The notes under the pieces were generated by a model. That model did no database searches, was not told where the DNA came from, and was given only the letters and a program-made list of their open reading frames with translations. From Atrina japonica (taxonomy: Eukaryota; Mollusca; Bivalvia; Pterioida; Pinnidae), in assembly GCA_030159075.1 (NCBI GenBank), contig BROG01000970.1:1-64000 (forward strand): a DNA stretch of 64,000 bases. Direction: 5' to 3'. Position 1 is the stretch's first letter; each line of letters begins with the position of its first letter. Positions 1 through 12,420 of the stretch are shown piece by piece. Position numbers and translations under genes: made by a program.

Positions 1-2530
1 TAGTCCCTATATTTATAGCCATTTCAAATAGTATATTCACCTGAAATAATTTTAAGTTTAGCTAATGTTTAGTTAAATAGCTAATTAAAAGCAAAATCTA
101 CAGTAATTCTATACATTTTACAAGAATATTGTAAAATCGAAACGTTGACACAGATTGAGAGAGGGAGCAAGGACTGAGTAAGAGATTGCAGTTTTACGTG
201 ATAGATGTTCTAATTCTCAAAAATAAAAATCATTTCATGTCTTTTAACTTATTTGTAAGTTGGAATCAACTTATTCAACTATACATTGATGTACACAATA
301 CACTATAATTTATTTTTTGTAAAACACCTCATTTTATTGGATGAAATTTCTAGGTTAAATCTGTATAACCAACTTTGCTATCATGCGAGGAACTACGTCG
401 GCAATTGTTAGGACAACAATTGCAGCGGTATAAGGTATTATTGCGCTTCATCATTTATTGTTATTGTGTTGTATTTCTTGAATATTGTTATTTAATCTTA
501 AAATTGAATTTAAAGGTTAATTATTTTTCGCTTTTTAATAAATCAAATGGATAAATATTAACTTTTTAGTTGTTTACTGAAAAAAAAATGACCTATGTTG
601 AGACAGAGTACACTTTTTGTGTTGCGCTTCACGCAATTTTAGGTATTTTGAAAAGTTTAGGGCCCCAAACCTGACACCGCAATAGAGTTATTGGAAAGAT
701 AACTAAAACTTTAATTATACAAAAAATGGTCAATAAATAAATTTATCAAAGCTTTTATGCGAATTTAAAGTCTTATATCTAAACTTGGAGGAAAAACTCC
801 GTTTTATATTCGACTGCCATGTTGTATAATATTTTGTTAATACAATAGCTTTAAATTTGTAATTGTAATTTCATTGTTGTGTGACTCCATATTACCTTTC
901 GGTAATATGTGTCGCTAAAACGTAGAACGGAATGGAAAATATCAAATGTGTGAATTATAATTCCGCATTTTAGCGTTACGTTTCACGTCATTGCTAGTCA
1001 AAACATTCGCTTATGATTCCGAGCCAAAGGGATATACAGTACCGTGCCAATAGTGAGTCAACTATCGCCATTTTCCATGTCTTTCTATGTTAAATAAACG
1101 TTTTTCAAATACCTGTCACAAAGAATTGCTTGCATCAAATCTTGTCAAAATCCAAACATTTATATAAAAAAATCTTTATCATTATGTCTGAGCGGCAACA
1201 ATTTTTCTTTGTAGAAAGTATTTTAGTGACACCACCCACTGTGAACAAAAAAAAGGAAATGTCGCTGCAAATTCCACTTATCATTTAACAAATAGTACAT
1301 GCAATTTTCAAGAAACTGACACATTCCAAACCAATTTAGAAAGATAGTACATAGACTTCCCCGTAAATGTGCAAAAGTTGACAATATTTCATCATGTACA
1401 TCAGCCCGGCCAATTATTTTTAAAAAGTTGATTTACCATAGATAGCTTTGGGAAAATGACTTTAATTGACTAACTTTTGGCATGGGAATGTGTTCACGAT
1501 GACGAATACCCGTCGGCCAGACATTAGACAAGATAACTGAAAGAAAATCATTCACTCAAATGTTTTCAAACTTTGCATACTTACCGACAACTGACCTTTT
1601 TGACAGGATGGTGAATTCAATGGGTCAAATGACAAAGTCAGTTATGCTATATTTCCATTCTGATTGCATTGTATAAAAGGCCAAGCATCAAGGAATAGAG
1701 TCCACAAAACAGTCTATATACTCAGTATAGTTTGTCTTGTTCTCGTTATAACGAGATAGTTTTCTGGCAACCACAAGATTTATTTTTTGTTTGTTTGTTT
1801 GTTTGAATATGACCCGAATAATTCAGCCGTTATATTCCGCTCACTTCGATCACTACAATGAAGCCTGTCTGTAAGAGGATGTTGTAATAATTCGAAATAG
1901 TGTAAATTGTGTTTTCTTCCACACTCAGCGATTGGTCAGTTATATGACGGTGGTCAGTTTCAAATGTTGATGGAAAGAATCCGGTTACAAATTAATGTAC
2001 ATGGGAAAAGACCATCGGTCTACAAGATATATTGACAATTGAAAATGAAGAAGTACTGATGGATAATTGAAACTCCACAGTCCATTAGAATACGACAAAT
2101 TAGATGTAAAAATATTCTTAACATGAATAACAATTGCGAATCCCAAACGGGATAGGGCCGGTGTCCAGAAGGAGTCAGCGTCCCCTTCCAGCACAATAGT
2201 AATCGTCTATATACGTAATTTCTTAATCTTTACTCATAAGAACAAGACAAGTAAATCGTATGGTATATACACTAAAACGTCATTATATTGACACCATTTG
2301 TTCAGCACAAATTTTGCATAATAAAGGGGTTTGGTGATAGGTTGATGGAAACCTTAGGTGAAATTTATACATTGTACATGTAATTCTATGAACTTGGTGA
2401 TTAAGAATGGACTTATTTTCACCTGATTGGAGATACTTTAGGAGGCGCTTTCTTGGCGCCCTATGGTTGAGTATCACGGGGTAATAAGCGTGTTTGCGGT
2501 CATTCGAAGTGTGAGCTCTAAAGTCGGCTT
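1..2530. other. No gene recognised
   Basis: AT-rich sequence without convincing coding frames on either strand. A TATA-like tataaaagg lies at 1673 and a 16-bp palindrome tctcgttataacgaga at 1741. The segment 2440-2520 (ggcgctttcttggcgcccta) resembles retroelement-derived sequence but was not assigned. Confidence 0.5.
1673..1681 (+). promoter_or_regulatory. TATA-box-like motif, orphan
   Basis: tataaaagg is a good TATA match, but no gene was found downstream on this strand for several kb; it may belong to a degraded mobile element or be chance in AT-rich DNA. Confidence 0.2.
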
Positions 2531-2532
2531 TT

Positions 2533-2632
2533 GTTAGTAGTAGTAGCAGTTGTAGTAGAAGTAGTAGTAGTAGTAGTAGTGGTGGTAGTGGTTGTGGTAG
2601 TAGTAGTAGTGGTAGTAGTAGTAGTAGTATTT
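2533..2632. repeat. Imperfect (GTA)n trinucleotide repeat
   Basis: Runs of gtagtagtagtagtag with gtg variants. The poly-Leu reading on the minus strand is a by-product of the repeat. Confidence 0.85.
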
Positions 2633-2907
2633 TGTATTCATCCGGTATAGCTTTTTGCACACATGCGTTTACAGAGACTGGATGTAACTTTGGTTTATGT
2701 TTAAAGATGAATGTGCATATTGTTTGTATGTGTATTTTGATGGACAGATGACAAGTAATGTTTATGTTGTGATATTCAAACTTGTGTAATAAATGAGCGC
2801 TGACCGCGTCTACCACTTTATAGAGTATTATTCGGTTATTTGTATACAGTATCTTATGCGTGTCTCAGAAGAAATAGGGAAAAGTGAAAAAATACAGTAT
2901 ACAAATC

Positions 2908-3060
2908 TGGTGACAAACACGGACCTCTGGAAATCTAGGGGTGGGATCAGGTGCCATTGAGGAGTAAGTATCTCCTGTTGAATGGTCACATCCGCCGTGA
3001 GTCCACAGTCAAATTCAAATGAAATAGGTTAGAAAGAATTCCTCGTCACAATTGGTATAG
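2908..3060 (-). mobile_element. Penelope-like element 3' remnant
   Basis: Reverse complement of the conserved block after the RT at 50340-50490: cctcgtcacaattggta, gtgagtccacagtca, gggatcaggtgccat and ggacctctgga appear in matching order. No coding part remains. Confidence 0.65.
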
Positions 3061-3442
3061 ATGACATAACAACAGCTAGGTAACTCAACATTTTATTTAA
3101 TGAAACAAAGTATGACATATTTCAAATATTAGATAAAATATGTAAATATACACCATGACTACATTTTGAGTGATACATGTTACAGTATGTATATTCTTTT
3201 AAAATCGTATATATTTGCATACAAGGTACATGTACATAATTTTTAAGTAACATTTTTATAAAATATTAAAATACAAAAAAAATTAAAATTCAATGCATAG
3301 TATCCGGTCATCTTTGGTATCAATGATATGGGTTTGCAATGAACTTTTTAATGATAAATAAATATTTTATTTCTATTTAATTTAAAACTAATTTTTGAAT
3401 ATGTTAGAAAAGTTTGGATTTTAGAAGAACCAAATTCTGGTG

Positions 3443-3950
3443 TTAATTAATTAGGTAAGTGATGACGTTACGATGACACGCCAATAGCTGTCTGCAATTA
3501 AGTGGTCGGCTAGCGACGTCTGAGTGCTTGCCACTATTACAGTCCCATGTTTGATAAGAAATTTTGTGTGATCTACATATTTTGTACTTGATTTTGTTAC
3601 AATTGTCTTTGTTAATTAATACTACAACAGGCATTTAGGTGACGTGTTTATACCAGGGGATAGCGTCCCTAGGTGAAACAAAGAAAACATTGGCGAGGCT
3701 CTGAGGTAATAATTTTAGAGAGCGACATTTCAGATTTCCTTTTTGGAGTCGGGAAATGGTCAAACACAGGGCAAAAGTATTTTTCCTGTATTATTATTGG
3801 TCAATGCCCGGGTTTCGACACTGAGGGATAGCCAAGTGCGGCGTGCTTTAGTCACTTCATGCATCGAACTCATTCATTCATTCAATCTTTATTTCCTCAT
3901 TAGTATGAGATTTTAGTTTACAAAAACACTCAAAATTTAGTGCATCTTAT
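3443..3950. other. No gene recognised
   Basis: Mixed intergenic sequence; the small open frames have no coding character. cattcattcattcaat near 3870 is a minor simple repeat. Confidence 0.4.
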
Positions 3951-4022
3951 GGTTATAAACTAAATAAGTAGTGCAAGAAACACATATATAATACAATATA
4001 CACACCCAGTTGAAATTGATTT

Positions 4023-4039
4023 TATATATATGTGTATAC

Positions 4040-4085
<46 letters not shown>
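4023..4085. repeat. (TA)n microsatellite
   Basis: TA run beyond the LINE's minisatellite-like 3' side. Confidence 0.9.
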
Positions 4086-4087
<2 letters not shown>

Positions 4088-4129
4088 ATATATTGATATA
4101 ACAATGTACACGCTACAATGACAGTTCAT

Positions 4130-4640
4130 AATGAATTTGACTTTCACTAATAATATGCTATTAGCCATGTATGTGTACACTTAACACATACTATTACACG
4201 TTCATTATTTTGATTTACCAGTTTAAATTGAATTTAGCTTTAAATTTTGCTTTTGGTAATATGCTAACATTGTATGTGTATACTTAACACATACTATAAT
4301 ACACATTCGTTATTTTGATTTACCAGTTTAAAGTGAATTTTGTGTTTGTTGATAATATGCTAACATTGTATGTGTATACCTAGCACATACTATTATACAC
4401 ATTCATTATTTTGATTTACCAGTTAAATTGAATTTAGCTTTTGTTTGTAATATGCTAACATTGTATGTGTATACTTAACACATACTATTATACACATTCA
4501 TTATATTGATTTACCAGTTAAATTGAATTTAGCTTTTGTTTGTAATATGCTAACATTGTATGTATACTTAGCACATACTATTATGATAATACATTATTTT
4601 GATATGACGGTTCATAAAGAATACAGCTTTCACTGTTAAT
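4130..4640. repeat. Tandem repeat, about 95-bp unit, about 5 copies
   Basis: atgctaacattgtatgtgta recurs at about 4263, 4359, 4454 and 4549 with cacatactattatacacatt and gatttaccagtt between. It adjoins the 3' side of the minus-strand LINE and may be its 3' UTR or an older satellite. Confidence 0.85.
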
Positions 4641-4850
4641 ATACTAATGTTGTATATGTAACATTAACACATATTACTTTAACAGTTCAAAATTGTATTA
4701 TGACAATTTGTAATAAAGTCGAATTTCATAATGAATTTAGTTTTCTCTGATAATATGATGTCGCTGTACGTACAAACTTAAAACTTAGTGTCATAAATTT
4801 TACTTTATCTTCTTGGTCTAACTGTATAGACAATTATTTACCTAACAGGG

Positions 4851-5114
4851 TCATATATAGACATTTTCATAATCTAGTTGTTGTGCTAGTTCGATACACA
4901 GTTCTAAGTTGAAGTTCTCGGTTACATCACACCAGAATAAATCTTTTAACTCTGAGGTGTGAGGACACAAAACAATGGCATGAATAAATACATCTGTAAA
5001 TGAAGCTTGACATAAATGACATGTGGTACTTTCTATTCTGGGAGCTTTATAGTCCACAGTTTTGTAATATAATAACTTAGTTGTAACTCTGAATTTATAT
5101 TTGCAATAGACCAC
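4851..5114 (-). pseudogene. LINE C-terminal zinc-knuckle region
   Basis: 87 codons with TTCHLCQASFTDVFIHAIVL and CPHTSELKDLFWCDV: the CxxC...H...C spacing seen at the end of many CR1/Jockey-like RTs. Out of frame with the RT fragment by indels. Confidence 0.65.
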
Positions 5115-5486
5115 ACGCTTGCTGGTTCAGACAGCTAGTGTGTAATTCCTTAAAGCGGGCAAACTCTGGATCAGTTGTCGTCTTCTGTTAACCATTGTGC
5201 TAAGTTAAATTCATCTATTTCCATTTTGATTTGCATGGAAATTCAGCGTCGTTTACAACCTTGGTGAACACTTCAGTGAGATAGTATTTTTTAAATTAAT
5301 TGTATAAATCTGGTAAGAAACCATAACAGGGCTTTCCAAATTCTTTTCTAAAAATGAACTCAATATTCGCCTACGAAATATGTTTTTTTTACCATACTGC
5401 GTGCTGACATGGTACACAGTTTACTAAAAAATAAAAGCTTTCTTTTATCTATTTCTGCATCAATTAGTTTTATTCCCAACATAATC

Positions 5487-6170
5487 TCACTTAAATCTGA
5501 TCTTGTTCGTATATGAAATTTCTGAATGTTTTTTAGCTATCAAATGTTGCATATGATTTAATTGACTCATATCAGGTTTAGTTATAACATTCCATAATTC
5601 ACAACCATACAATATTGAAGGTAATACCACTTTACAATATAGGTTTGTCAAGGTTAATGGGTTCACATCGCTGGCTAAGTCAAATTTGATTGACTTTTTG
5701 CCCTTAGAGCATGCATTCTTTATTCTAGAAGAAAGAGAAAGTTTTGTGTCAACGTGTATCCCTAGATGTTTAATTTTAACATCTACAGGTATTGTTTCAT
5801 TTCTTAACTGCCACTGGTATCTGTCCATACATCTTGATTTAGAGTTGAATGTTACAATACATGACTTTTTAGCATTAAGCTCAAAACGCCATTTACATGA
5901 GTATATAAAACAATGATTCATCATCGTTTGTAAACCGCTTGGTGTGTTTACTGAGCATGAGATGTCATCAGCAAATGATGGATTAGACGACTTAATATGA
6001 GGTATTCCGAAATTAGGATTACATATTTCCATGTTATTTAACAAATCATTTATGTATACTATATATAATAATCCAGAAAGTACTCCCCCCTGTCTCACAC
6101 CTTTAGTGGTTTGAAACCATGATGATTCCATATTAATAACTACAACAGCACTATATGTATTTAAATGCAT
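5487..6170 (-). pseudogene. LINE reverse transcriptase, palm/thumb fragment
   Basis: 227 open codons. GVRQGGVLSGLLYIVYINDL is the classic RT segment, followed by PSFADDISC (catalytic FADD), a KHLGI motif and the thumb (YCKVVLPSILYGCELWN). A single stop separates it from the upstream RT half at 6186-6473. Confidence 0.85.
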
Positions 6171-6185
6171 ATCATCTATAATTTG

Positions 6186-6473
6186 TCACAGCTTTGCTTT
6201 AATACCCATTGTATACAACTTATACATCAACCCTTTTCTCCAAGGTGTGTCAAATGCCTTCTGGCTGTCTGAAAATGCAGCAAATACTTTACTATGGTTT
6301 TCAACATAATGATATATTGATTCCTGCCTATTAAAAGCAGCCGGAACACAACTGAAATTTTTCTGAAAACCTTGTTGTTGATCGTTTGTGAGATTGTATT
6401 CTTCTGTTTTTACAGTTAACCTTTTATACAAAATCTCTTCAAAAACTTTTAGTAATGTTGGAAGCAGAGACAC
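6186..6473 (-). pseudogene. LINE reverse transcriptase, fingers fragment
   Basis: 95 codons with LLKVFEEILYKRL, DQQQGFQKNFSC and the catalytic-Asp region KVFAAFSDSQKAFDTPWRKG. It ends at a stop immediately before the palm fragment. Confidence 0.8.
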
Positions 6474-7023
6474 AGGACGGTAGCTATCAGGGGATTTTTT
6501 TGATTTGTTAGCTCCCTTAAATAGGGTGGATTATTAGTCCTCTCTTCCATTGCGAAGGAATATGTCCGTTACTTATTATTGCGTTAAACAATTCACATGT
6601 GACAAATGCTACTATTTCTCCGCCATATTTCAAGTGTTCCGGTTGTATTAAATCTGCACCTGGTGCTTTTCTTGTTTTTAATTCTCGAATACACTTTTTG
6701 ACTTCGTCAACAGTAATTGGACCTCCGGGTATTTGCGGATCTTCTTTTTTTCATTCTTTTTTATCAAATCATATTGGTTTTTAATAAAATCTAAGTGATT
6801 TGAGTCATAGGAATCTTAATTGTTATTGTCTGTAATATAAATTTCGCTGAAATAATTTGCAAAACTTTCAGCAACTAATTTTGGAGTGTTGGCTATTTTA
6901 CCGTCATGTATTAGCTCAAGATAAATTCTGGTGGTTCTATGCTTTTGGCGTTTAACAAATTTCCAAAATAACCTAATGCCACACCCAGCAGCATTATCTA
7001 TGTCTGCGTGAGTTTGTTTAAAT

Positions 7024-7337
7024 ATTATAAACATAATACCAAAATTATAATGCTCAAGACGATTGTTTCTGTAAATTAGACTTCATCAGTTGAGCGGCAA
7101 TTTAAAATATATATGTATTTTCTAAAAAGAAAGTGGTGTCATACAAGGCCAAATAATAAATCTAATAATGTTGACTATCTTAGCTTTAGAAAACATTGGA
7201 ATTTAAATGGTGTTATCAGTGCCAAATATTACTTTAGTATAAGATTATCAGCTGGTACCGAAAACAGATACTAGGTTTATGTATACCCTTGGGGACTCAA
7301 ACGGTCCACCAGCAGTGGCAACGACCTATTGGTTATA
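7024..7337. mobile_element. Dispersed repeat B, copy 1, inserted in the LINE
   Basis: It interrupts the minus-strand LINE linker: coding resumes on both sides (QEKAFVNYL above 7365, FKQTHADIDNAAG below 7034). aatattataaacataatacc occurs at 7021 and again at 7338 and may be a target duplication, although part of it also occurs in the other copy at 40497. Confidence 0.6.
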
Positions 7338-7638
7338 AATATTATAAACATAATACCAAAGTTAAATAATTAACAAAAGCCTTCTCTTGACAATTCCTAA
7401 ATCGTCGTTTAGCTTGCTTATATTCAGCATATCGCTTAAACTGGCTGCCCCTTGGTCGCCCTGCTGCTATCCATAATTTACGCTTTTCACAGTAGCGTCC
7501 CAATACGGTTTGGTATGGGGGTTATACTGCGACTTTGGCACAGTTTTTGGCGCACTATTTAACAAGCAATTAATTAGATCTTTACAGTACTCGTCTACTT
7601 GGGCTACACTATTGAGTTGACAATACTTCGTGGTCATA

Positions 7639-7869
7639 GGGGGCTTCCGTGGCCGAGTAGTTAGAGCATTGCGCTTTAAATCACAAGGCCTCTCACCTCT
7701 GGTTCGAATCCCGCTAGGGTCATTTCAAATCAAGTGGGAAAGTTTGCCAGTTTTCTTGCGGAAGGTCGGTGGTCTTTACCAGGGTAACCGGGGTTTCTCC
7801 TCCACCAATAAAAACTGGACGCCATCATATGACTGAAAGATTGTTGAGTACGGCGTAAAAAAATCTAAT
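7639..7869 (+). mobile_element. SINE family 1, intact copy with target duplication
   Basis: The head has box A tggccgagtagttagagc and box B ggttcgaatcc; the body has agttttcttgcggaagg and ctccaccaataaaaactgg; it ends gtacggcgtaaaaaaatc. Perfect 10-bp CGTGGTCATA flanks at 7629-7638 and 7870-7879. It inserted into, and so is younger than, the minus-strand LINE. Confidence 0.92.
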
Positions 7870-7985
7870 CGTGGTCATATTTGTCTCTATTTGAACGCGC
7901 ACTTCCGTACTATATCTCTGCTTTTCAGTATTCGAAATTTTATGGCAAGCAGGCCGTTGCCTATGCTTAGTAATGCATGTGGCTT

Positions 7986-7988
7986 ATT

Positions 7989-8051
<63 letters not shown>

Positions 8052-8083
8052 ATATATATTATATATATATATATATATATATT
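7986..8083. repeat. (TA)n microsatellite, interrupted
   Basis: TA runs broken by aaat and tt steps. Confidence 0.93.
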
Positions 8084-8222
8084 ATGTGAAAAAAAGTTTC
8101 TGTGTGGTGTGGGGCACCAACATTCTGCTTATCACACGGATAGACCAGTATGTATATATATTCCGTAAATTTATAGCTACGACAATGGGACTTTAAAAGT
8201 CAGAGGATGGTGAATAAGAACG

Positions 8223-8225
<3 letters not shown>

Positions 8226-8311
<86 letters not shown>
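8226..8311. repeat. (TA)n microsatellite
   Basis: Long pure TA run directly before dispersed repeat D. Confidence 0.95.
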
Positions 8312-8312
<1 letters not shown>

Positions 8313-8316
<4 letters not shown>

Positions 8317-8577
8317 TATAGCACTAAAACCAACAACACTACAAAGATGAAAATGGAAATCAAACAAAAGGATAACTAAACAACTACTTACCTAAGCTCG
8401 GGCTTATTTATTTATTACGTTGTCTTACTGCACTTGTAATATGTAGCATTTCTTTCACTCTCCGGTTGTGTGTATGTGTTATTATAATTGTTTTGTCCTG
8501 ATGAAGGGACAGGTCGTCCCGAAAATTTGACATTTATTTTGTCCGTGTCGTTAGTCATTTTAGTGCTTTACACACAT
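8313..8577 (+). repeat. Dispersed repeat D, copy 1
   Basis: Same family as 57195-57500 (inverted there): aatcaaacaaaaggataact, gtagcatttctttcac, agggacaggtcgtcccg and ttttgtccgtgtcgtt. Flanked by (TA)n. The gggac...gtccc hairpin is conserved in both copies. Confidence 0.7.
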
Positions 8578-8588
8578 ATATATATATA

Positions 8589-8766
8589 TACAGTAAAACC
8601 TGCTATAGCGGCCACCTCTATATAAGGATCACCTGTCTATAAAGGCCAATTTTGAAAAGTCCCTTTACTGCAGACTTCAACAAAATTGAACCTGTGTATA
8701 AGGGTCACCTGCACATAAAGGTAAATATTTTCTGGTCCCTTGAGTGTCCCCTATATACAGGTTTTA

Positions 8767-8771
<5 letters not shown>
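8589..8771. mobile_element. 183-bp MITE, copy 1
   Basis: tacagtaaaacctg and caggttttactgta form 14-bp terminal inverted repeats. The interior has a gatcacctgtctataaagg/gggtcacctgcacataaagg pair. It lies within (TA)n, consistent with TA target preference (Tc1/mariner type; inferred). Same length as the copy at 23177. Confidence 0.85.
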
Positions 8772-8808
<37 letters not shown>

Positions 8809-8920
8809 AGTCTTGTAGGTTCTAAGTTTCCAAAATTTTTAAGAACATTTACTCGGTATATTTATATATGTTCAGAAATTAATTATTCCAATTTTGCATA
8901 ATCTCTGATTTTCTTTCAAT

Positions 8921-9300
8921 TATCCTGCAGCGCAGGTCCAAAGTTTAGTAAAAAGAACATTCAATCAGGTGAGCGCCATAAAATTATATGGTCCGCAACC
9001 CGTCGTCGTCGTCATCGAAAAATAGTAGAATTTAAATATATATCGATATAACTATGACAAATAGAAAGGTTATTTTTTAACTCCTACAGCATGTATACAC
9101 GTGAAAAACAAAACTGGTGGATTTTATAATATGTTTTTCTCTTTCAGGCTAGTCATTTTATAAGTACATATTTATTATACATATTGCTGTTTAAAAGTAA
9201 TATTTTGAGTAATATTGTGGCTTTGTTTTGTTAAAATTGCATTAACTATATAAAACTTTGTAAAGGGAAATAACTGTATCTACGCATAACGCAGATATAC
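8921..9300. repeat. Dispersed repeat A, copy 1
   Basis: Begins atcctgcagcgcaggtcca, then tcaggtgagcgcc and cgtcgtcgtcgtc, and ends near aaagggaaataactgta and cgca(t)aacgcaga. Other copies at 19485-19880 and 20640-21020. Confidence 0.75.
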
Positions 9301-10142
9301 GCCTAGTACTGCGTGGTTGTTAAATATCGGAAAAAGTCGGACTTGATCTTCACAGTGACCTAGGATGAGAGTTATAGAATTATACTGAGATTTTTAAACA
9401 ATACAAGCCTCATTGGACATTGTTGGATAAATTGTAAAGCAAAAATTTATTTGAAAAAAGAAAATTAATTTGGATAGCTCTCCAGACATGATCTAACGAT
9501 AAGTTTTCAGGCTTATAAAATTTTAGGTTTTACACCCTTTTTTTTTAAAAAACTAGGGGTCGCATTTCTCTGAACTTCCCTGTTTACTACACATATGATA
9601 ATACCCGCGATTTATAGCTTTACATCATGATCGCTGATAGTACTAAGTGTTGGATTAATTGTGGTTAAATTACGCATCTGATTATTATATTACCACTTTT
9701 TTATTTACCAGGGGTTTTACAAAAAAAAAAAATTGGTAACATTATGGGGGAGAGATGAAATTAAGAAGTCCGTAGACGCATTTTTCAGCTCCCAGACACG
9801 AAAATACACCTGACAATCCGCTAATAAATCACAATTAGGTCTAGACGCTTTAGGTCTGAGTCAAGGGTCACTTTAGACCTGGACTCCGGACAATAAAGAT
9901 ATAAAACTTTATATCATTGTTATCTAAAATTATTTCAGTCTGCTTGAGCATAGTGACAGTTTCCCAGCAAACAAACCATAGCATAACCATAATTATTTGG
10001 AATGCGAAAGCTTCATAGTAAAAATATTAACCCCTATGAATCTAAAAGGTTAATTTCTATTATCTTAGAATGTTCTATAATAGTCTGTATGGGTGAAAGA
10101 GTTAAATAATCAAAGTTCTATGTCCTACCATACATACTGATC

Positions 10143-10520
10143 TTGCCAATACACATTGAGGGAAACTTAACCAAAACTCATTTGCATATTAATCGTGCGC
10201 AAGAATTGTTAACAGTCCAGTCTATCGTTTTTAGCGTCAAATCTATCACAAGAGTATTATGGTAAAAAATAATTGAAAAGTAACATTATAAAGCAAATTT
10301 ATAATATCTCAAAATTTATAAAGGGCGCCGAACTGACCTTTAATAACATAAATTTCAACAAGTCTTGTAGACCTATATTTTCAGCGAATTGTTACTATAG
10401 TTTTGTCATTTTAAAAAGCAAAAATATACGAATAAAAGTGTGATTTGAAATTTTAAATCTTGAAGTTGAGTTTATGTTGCTGAAATGCATATACATGTGT
10501 AATTTTCCGTCAGTTGTAAC
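10143..10520. repeat. Dispersed repeat C, left half of a split copy
   Basis: Aligns with 51487-51820 up to the cgtca(g)ttgtaa block, then breaks. Its right half reappears at 14193. Confidence 0.7.
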
Positions 10521-11131
10521 CTTCTCCCTTATTACAGATATCAATAACAGCGATGATCGTATAGTGTTTTATTTAGAGATGCAGCATTGGTAACAATGTA
10601 ACAGAGAGCAGTGGCGTTCTCTATATTGCTTTCAAATCGGTCACACTTACTTTTCGGTCTCATCTCAGAGAAATTTAACGATAGGAATAGTACCACGAAT
10701 AAAGAAATAGCTAACAGATGGGATGATCAGAAACAGGACATTTTTAAAGAAAATCTTAAAAATCATATTGATGAAATTAATACAATGTGTACTATACTTG
10801 ATAGCATAGATTCCCAGGATATAAATGAAAATTTTATAGAAACTGTTATTGACGATATTGAGAAATTTTTTACTTCTAGTGCAAAATCTACTTTTGGAAC
10901 TAAACCTGCATACAATAAAACAAATCAGAGATGTAATTTTAAAAAGCCATGGTTCACTGTTAGAATGTAAAAATGCACGAAAAAGCTACAGAAGAGCTCT
11001 TCTTTATAAGAAATTCAGAAATGTAATTTTTAAAGAAGACTTATATGTAAAAGAAAGGGAATATAGGAAAACAATTAATATAGCTTTTTTTACAAACATA
11101 AAATTGAAACACAAAAATAAAACTAAAAAAA

Positions 11132-11419
11132 TTGAGATCTAAAAATCCCAAGGAATACTGGAAAGTTATAAATTCTGGTGATAAATCAAATAAAAAAACC
11201 AATATCGATCTAAACACTTTATTTGAAATTTTTAAGGATCTTAACACGGAACCTGTTGAGCAAACACCTGATCATGTGTTCTTACATGAGGAACTTGATA
11301 TATTATCAGGTTTAGAAGTTAATAGTATAATCCATTTACCTCTGAGGAAATACGGAGTATTAAATCTCTTAAAAGAAATAAGTCACCTGGTGGCCGATTT
11401 TATCTTGACGAGTACATAA
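11132..11419 (+). pseudogene. LINE linker/RT N-terminal fragment
   Basis: 95 codons; SKNPKEYWKVINSGDKS is the conserved FWK/YWK block that precedes RT in CR1-like ORF2. A frameshift near 11340 moves the RT start (KEISHLVADF versus a KSPG-type motif) into another frame. Confidence 0.65.
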
Positions 11420-12079
11420 TTTCATCATGTGAGATTATGTTACCTTTTTATACGATCTGTTTAATTTATTATTTGTTACAGGGATTTTCCCGACACAGTG
11501 GCTGTGTGCGGTGAAATAATTCCTCTATACAAGAAAAGGGGAAATGAAAACGATCCACAAAATTATAGACAATTACTCTTTTGTGCTGTCTTGGTAAAGT
11601 TTTTACATCCATTTTAAATGCGAGGCTAAATGAATATTCAGAGAGGGCGGGGCTTATTTTACAAAACCAAGCAGGATTCAGGAAAAACTACAGTACCAGT
11701 AGACCCATATCTATAGTTTATATTTACTTATTGAATTGTATAAAAACATGAAAAAGAAGTTCTTCTGTGCTTTTATCGATTTTCAAAAAGCGTTCGATTC
11801 ATCTATGGCGACTCGGGTTATGGAATAAACTTTTAATCAGTAATATAGACGGTAAATGCTTATAGGATAATTAGGAATATGTATAAACGGAAAAGGCTAA
11901 AATTAAACTTAACGGATTTTTTTCCGAACCTTTCCATGTCAACTCGGAGTCCGTCAAGGCGAAAATTGTCGCCATTTCTCTTTTCTATATTTTTAAATGA
12001 TTTAGAAAATTTCCTGATTTCAAAAGCAGGGAAAGGGACTGCCTCATATTACTCAATTGTTTGAAAATGAGCTACATGT

Positions 12080-12420
12080 ATTTTTCCAATTATTTGTACT
12101 TTTATATGCTGATGATACTATCATATTATCAGAGTCAGCAAAAGATTTGCAATTACAATTGCATAACTTTTACGATTACTGTTCAATGTGGAAATAAATG
12201 TGAATGTTGAAAAAACAAAAAGTTATGATTTTTGGCCGAGGAAAAACATCGGACTCATGATTTTGTTTACCAGAACAAGAAAATAGAAGTTGTTGAAAAT
12301 TTCAAATATCTCGGAGTATTTTTCTCCAAATCAGGTTCATTTAACTTTAATAATAAACAACTGTATGATAAAGGAATTAAAGCTATGTATAGTGTTACTT
12401 TCCAAATGTAAAAGAAATCA
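12080..12420 (+). pseudogene. LINE RT catalytic-motif fragment
   Basis: LLYADDTIILSESAKDLQLQ is read near 12097-12156 and carries the YADD pair. FKYLGVFFSKSGSFNF follows near 12300, in another frame. Confidence 0.7.

Larger units (their letters stand above)
4800..7628 (-). mobile_element. CR1/Jockey-like LINE remnant, minus strand
   Basis: Read from 7628 down to 4851: a pre-RT linker (VPKSQYNPHTKPYWDA; IAAGRPRGSQFKRYAEYKQA), then after an inserted repeat FWKFVKRQKHRTTRIYLELI, then RT (QQGFQKN; KAFDTPWRKGLMYKLY; VRQGGVLSGLLYIVYINDL; FADD) and a C-terminal CHLC...H...CPH zinc-knuckle region. Several stops and frameshifts break it, and a Ser in AFSDSQKAFD is unusual beside the catalytic Asp. 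The endonuclease half is not visible upstream. The family is judged from the RT style and gene order; the clade is tentative. Confidence 0.85.

Noticed and set aside
2283..2816. 177-codon minus-strand frame with a long Leu run.
   Set aside because: The Leu run is the translated (GTA)n repeat; no domain, and no splice or start context.
7639..7720. tRNA gene with box A and box B.
   Set aside because: It continues into a SINE body with target duplications; the cloverleaf is not complete.
8494..8540. Hammerhead-ribozyme-like core: ctgatga, a gggac/gtccc stem, then gaaa, in dispersed repeat D.
   Set aside because: An extra A lies before the stem, no proper third stem with a cleavage site could be drawn, and the second copy (57290-57320, minus) reads ctgacaa where the core must be ctgatga.
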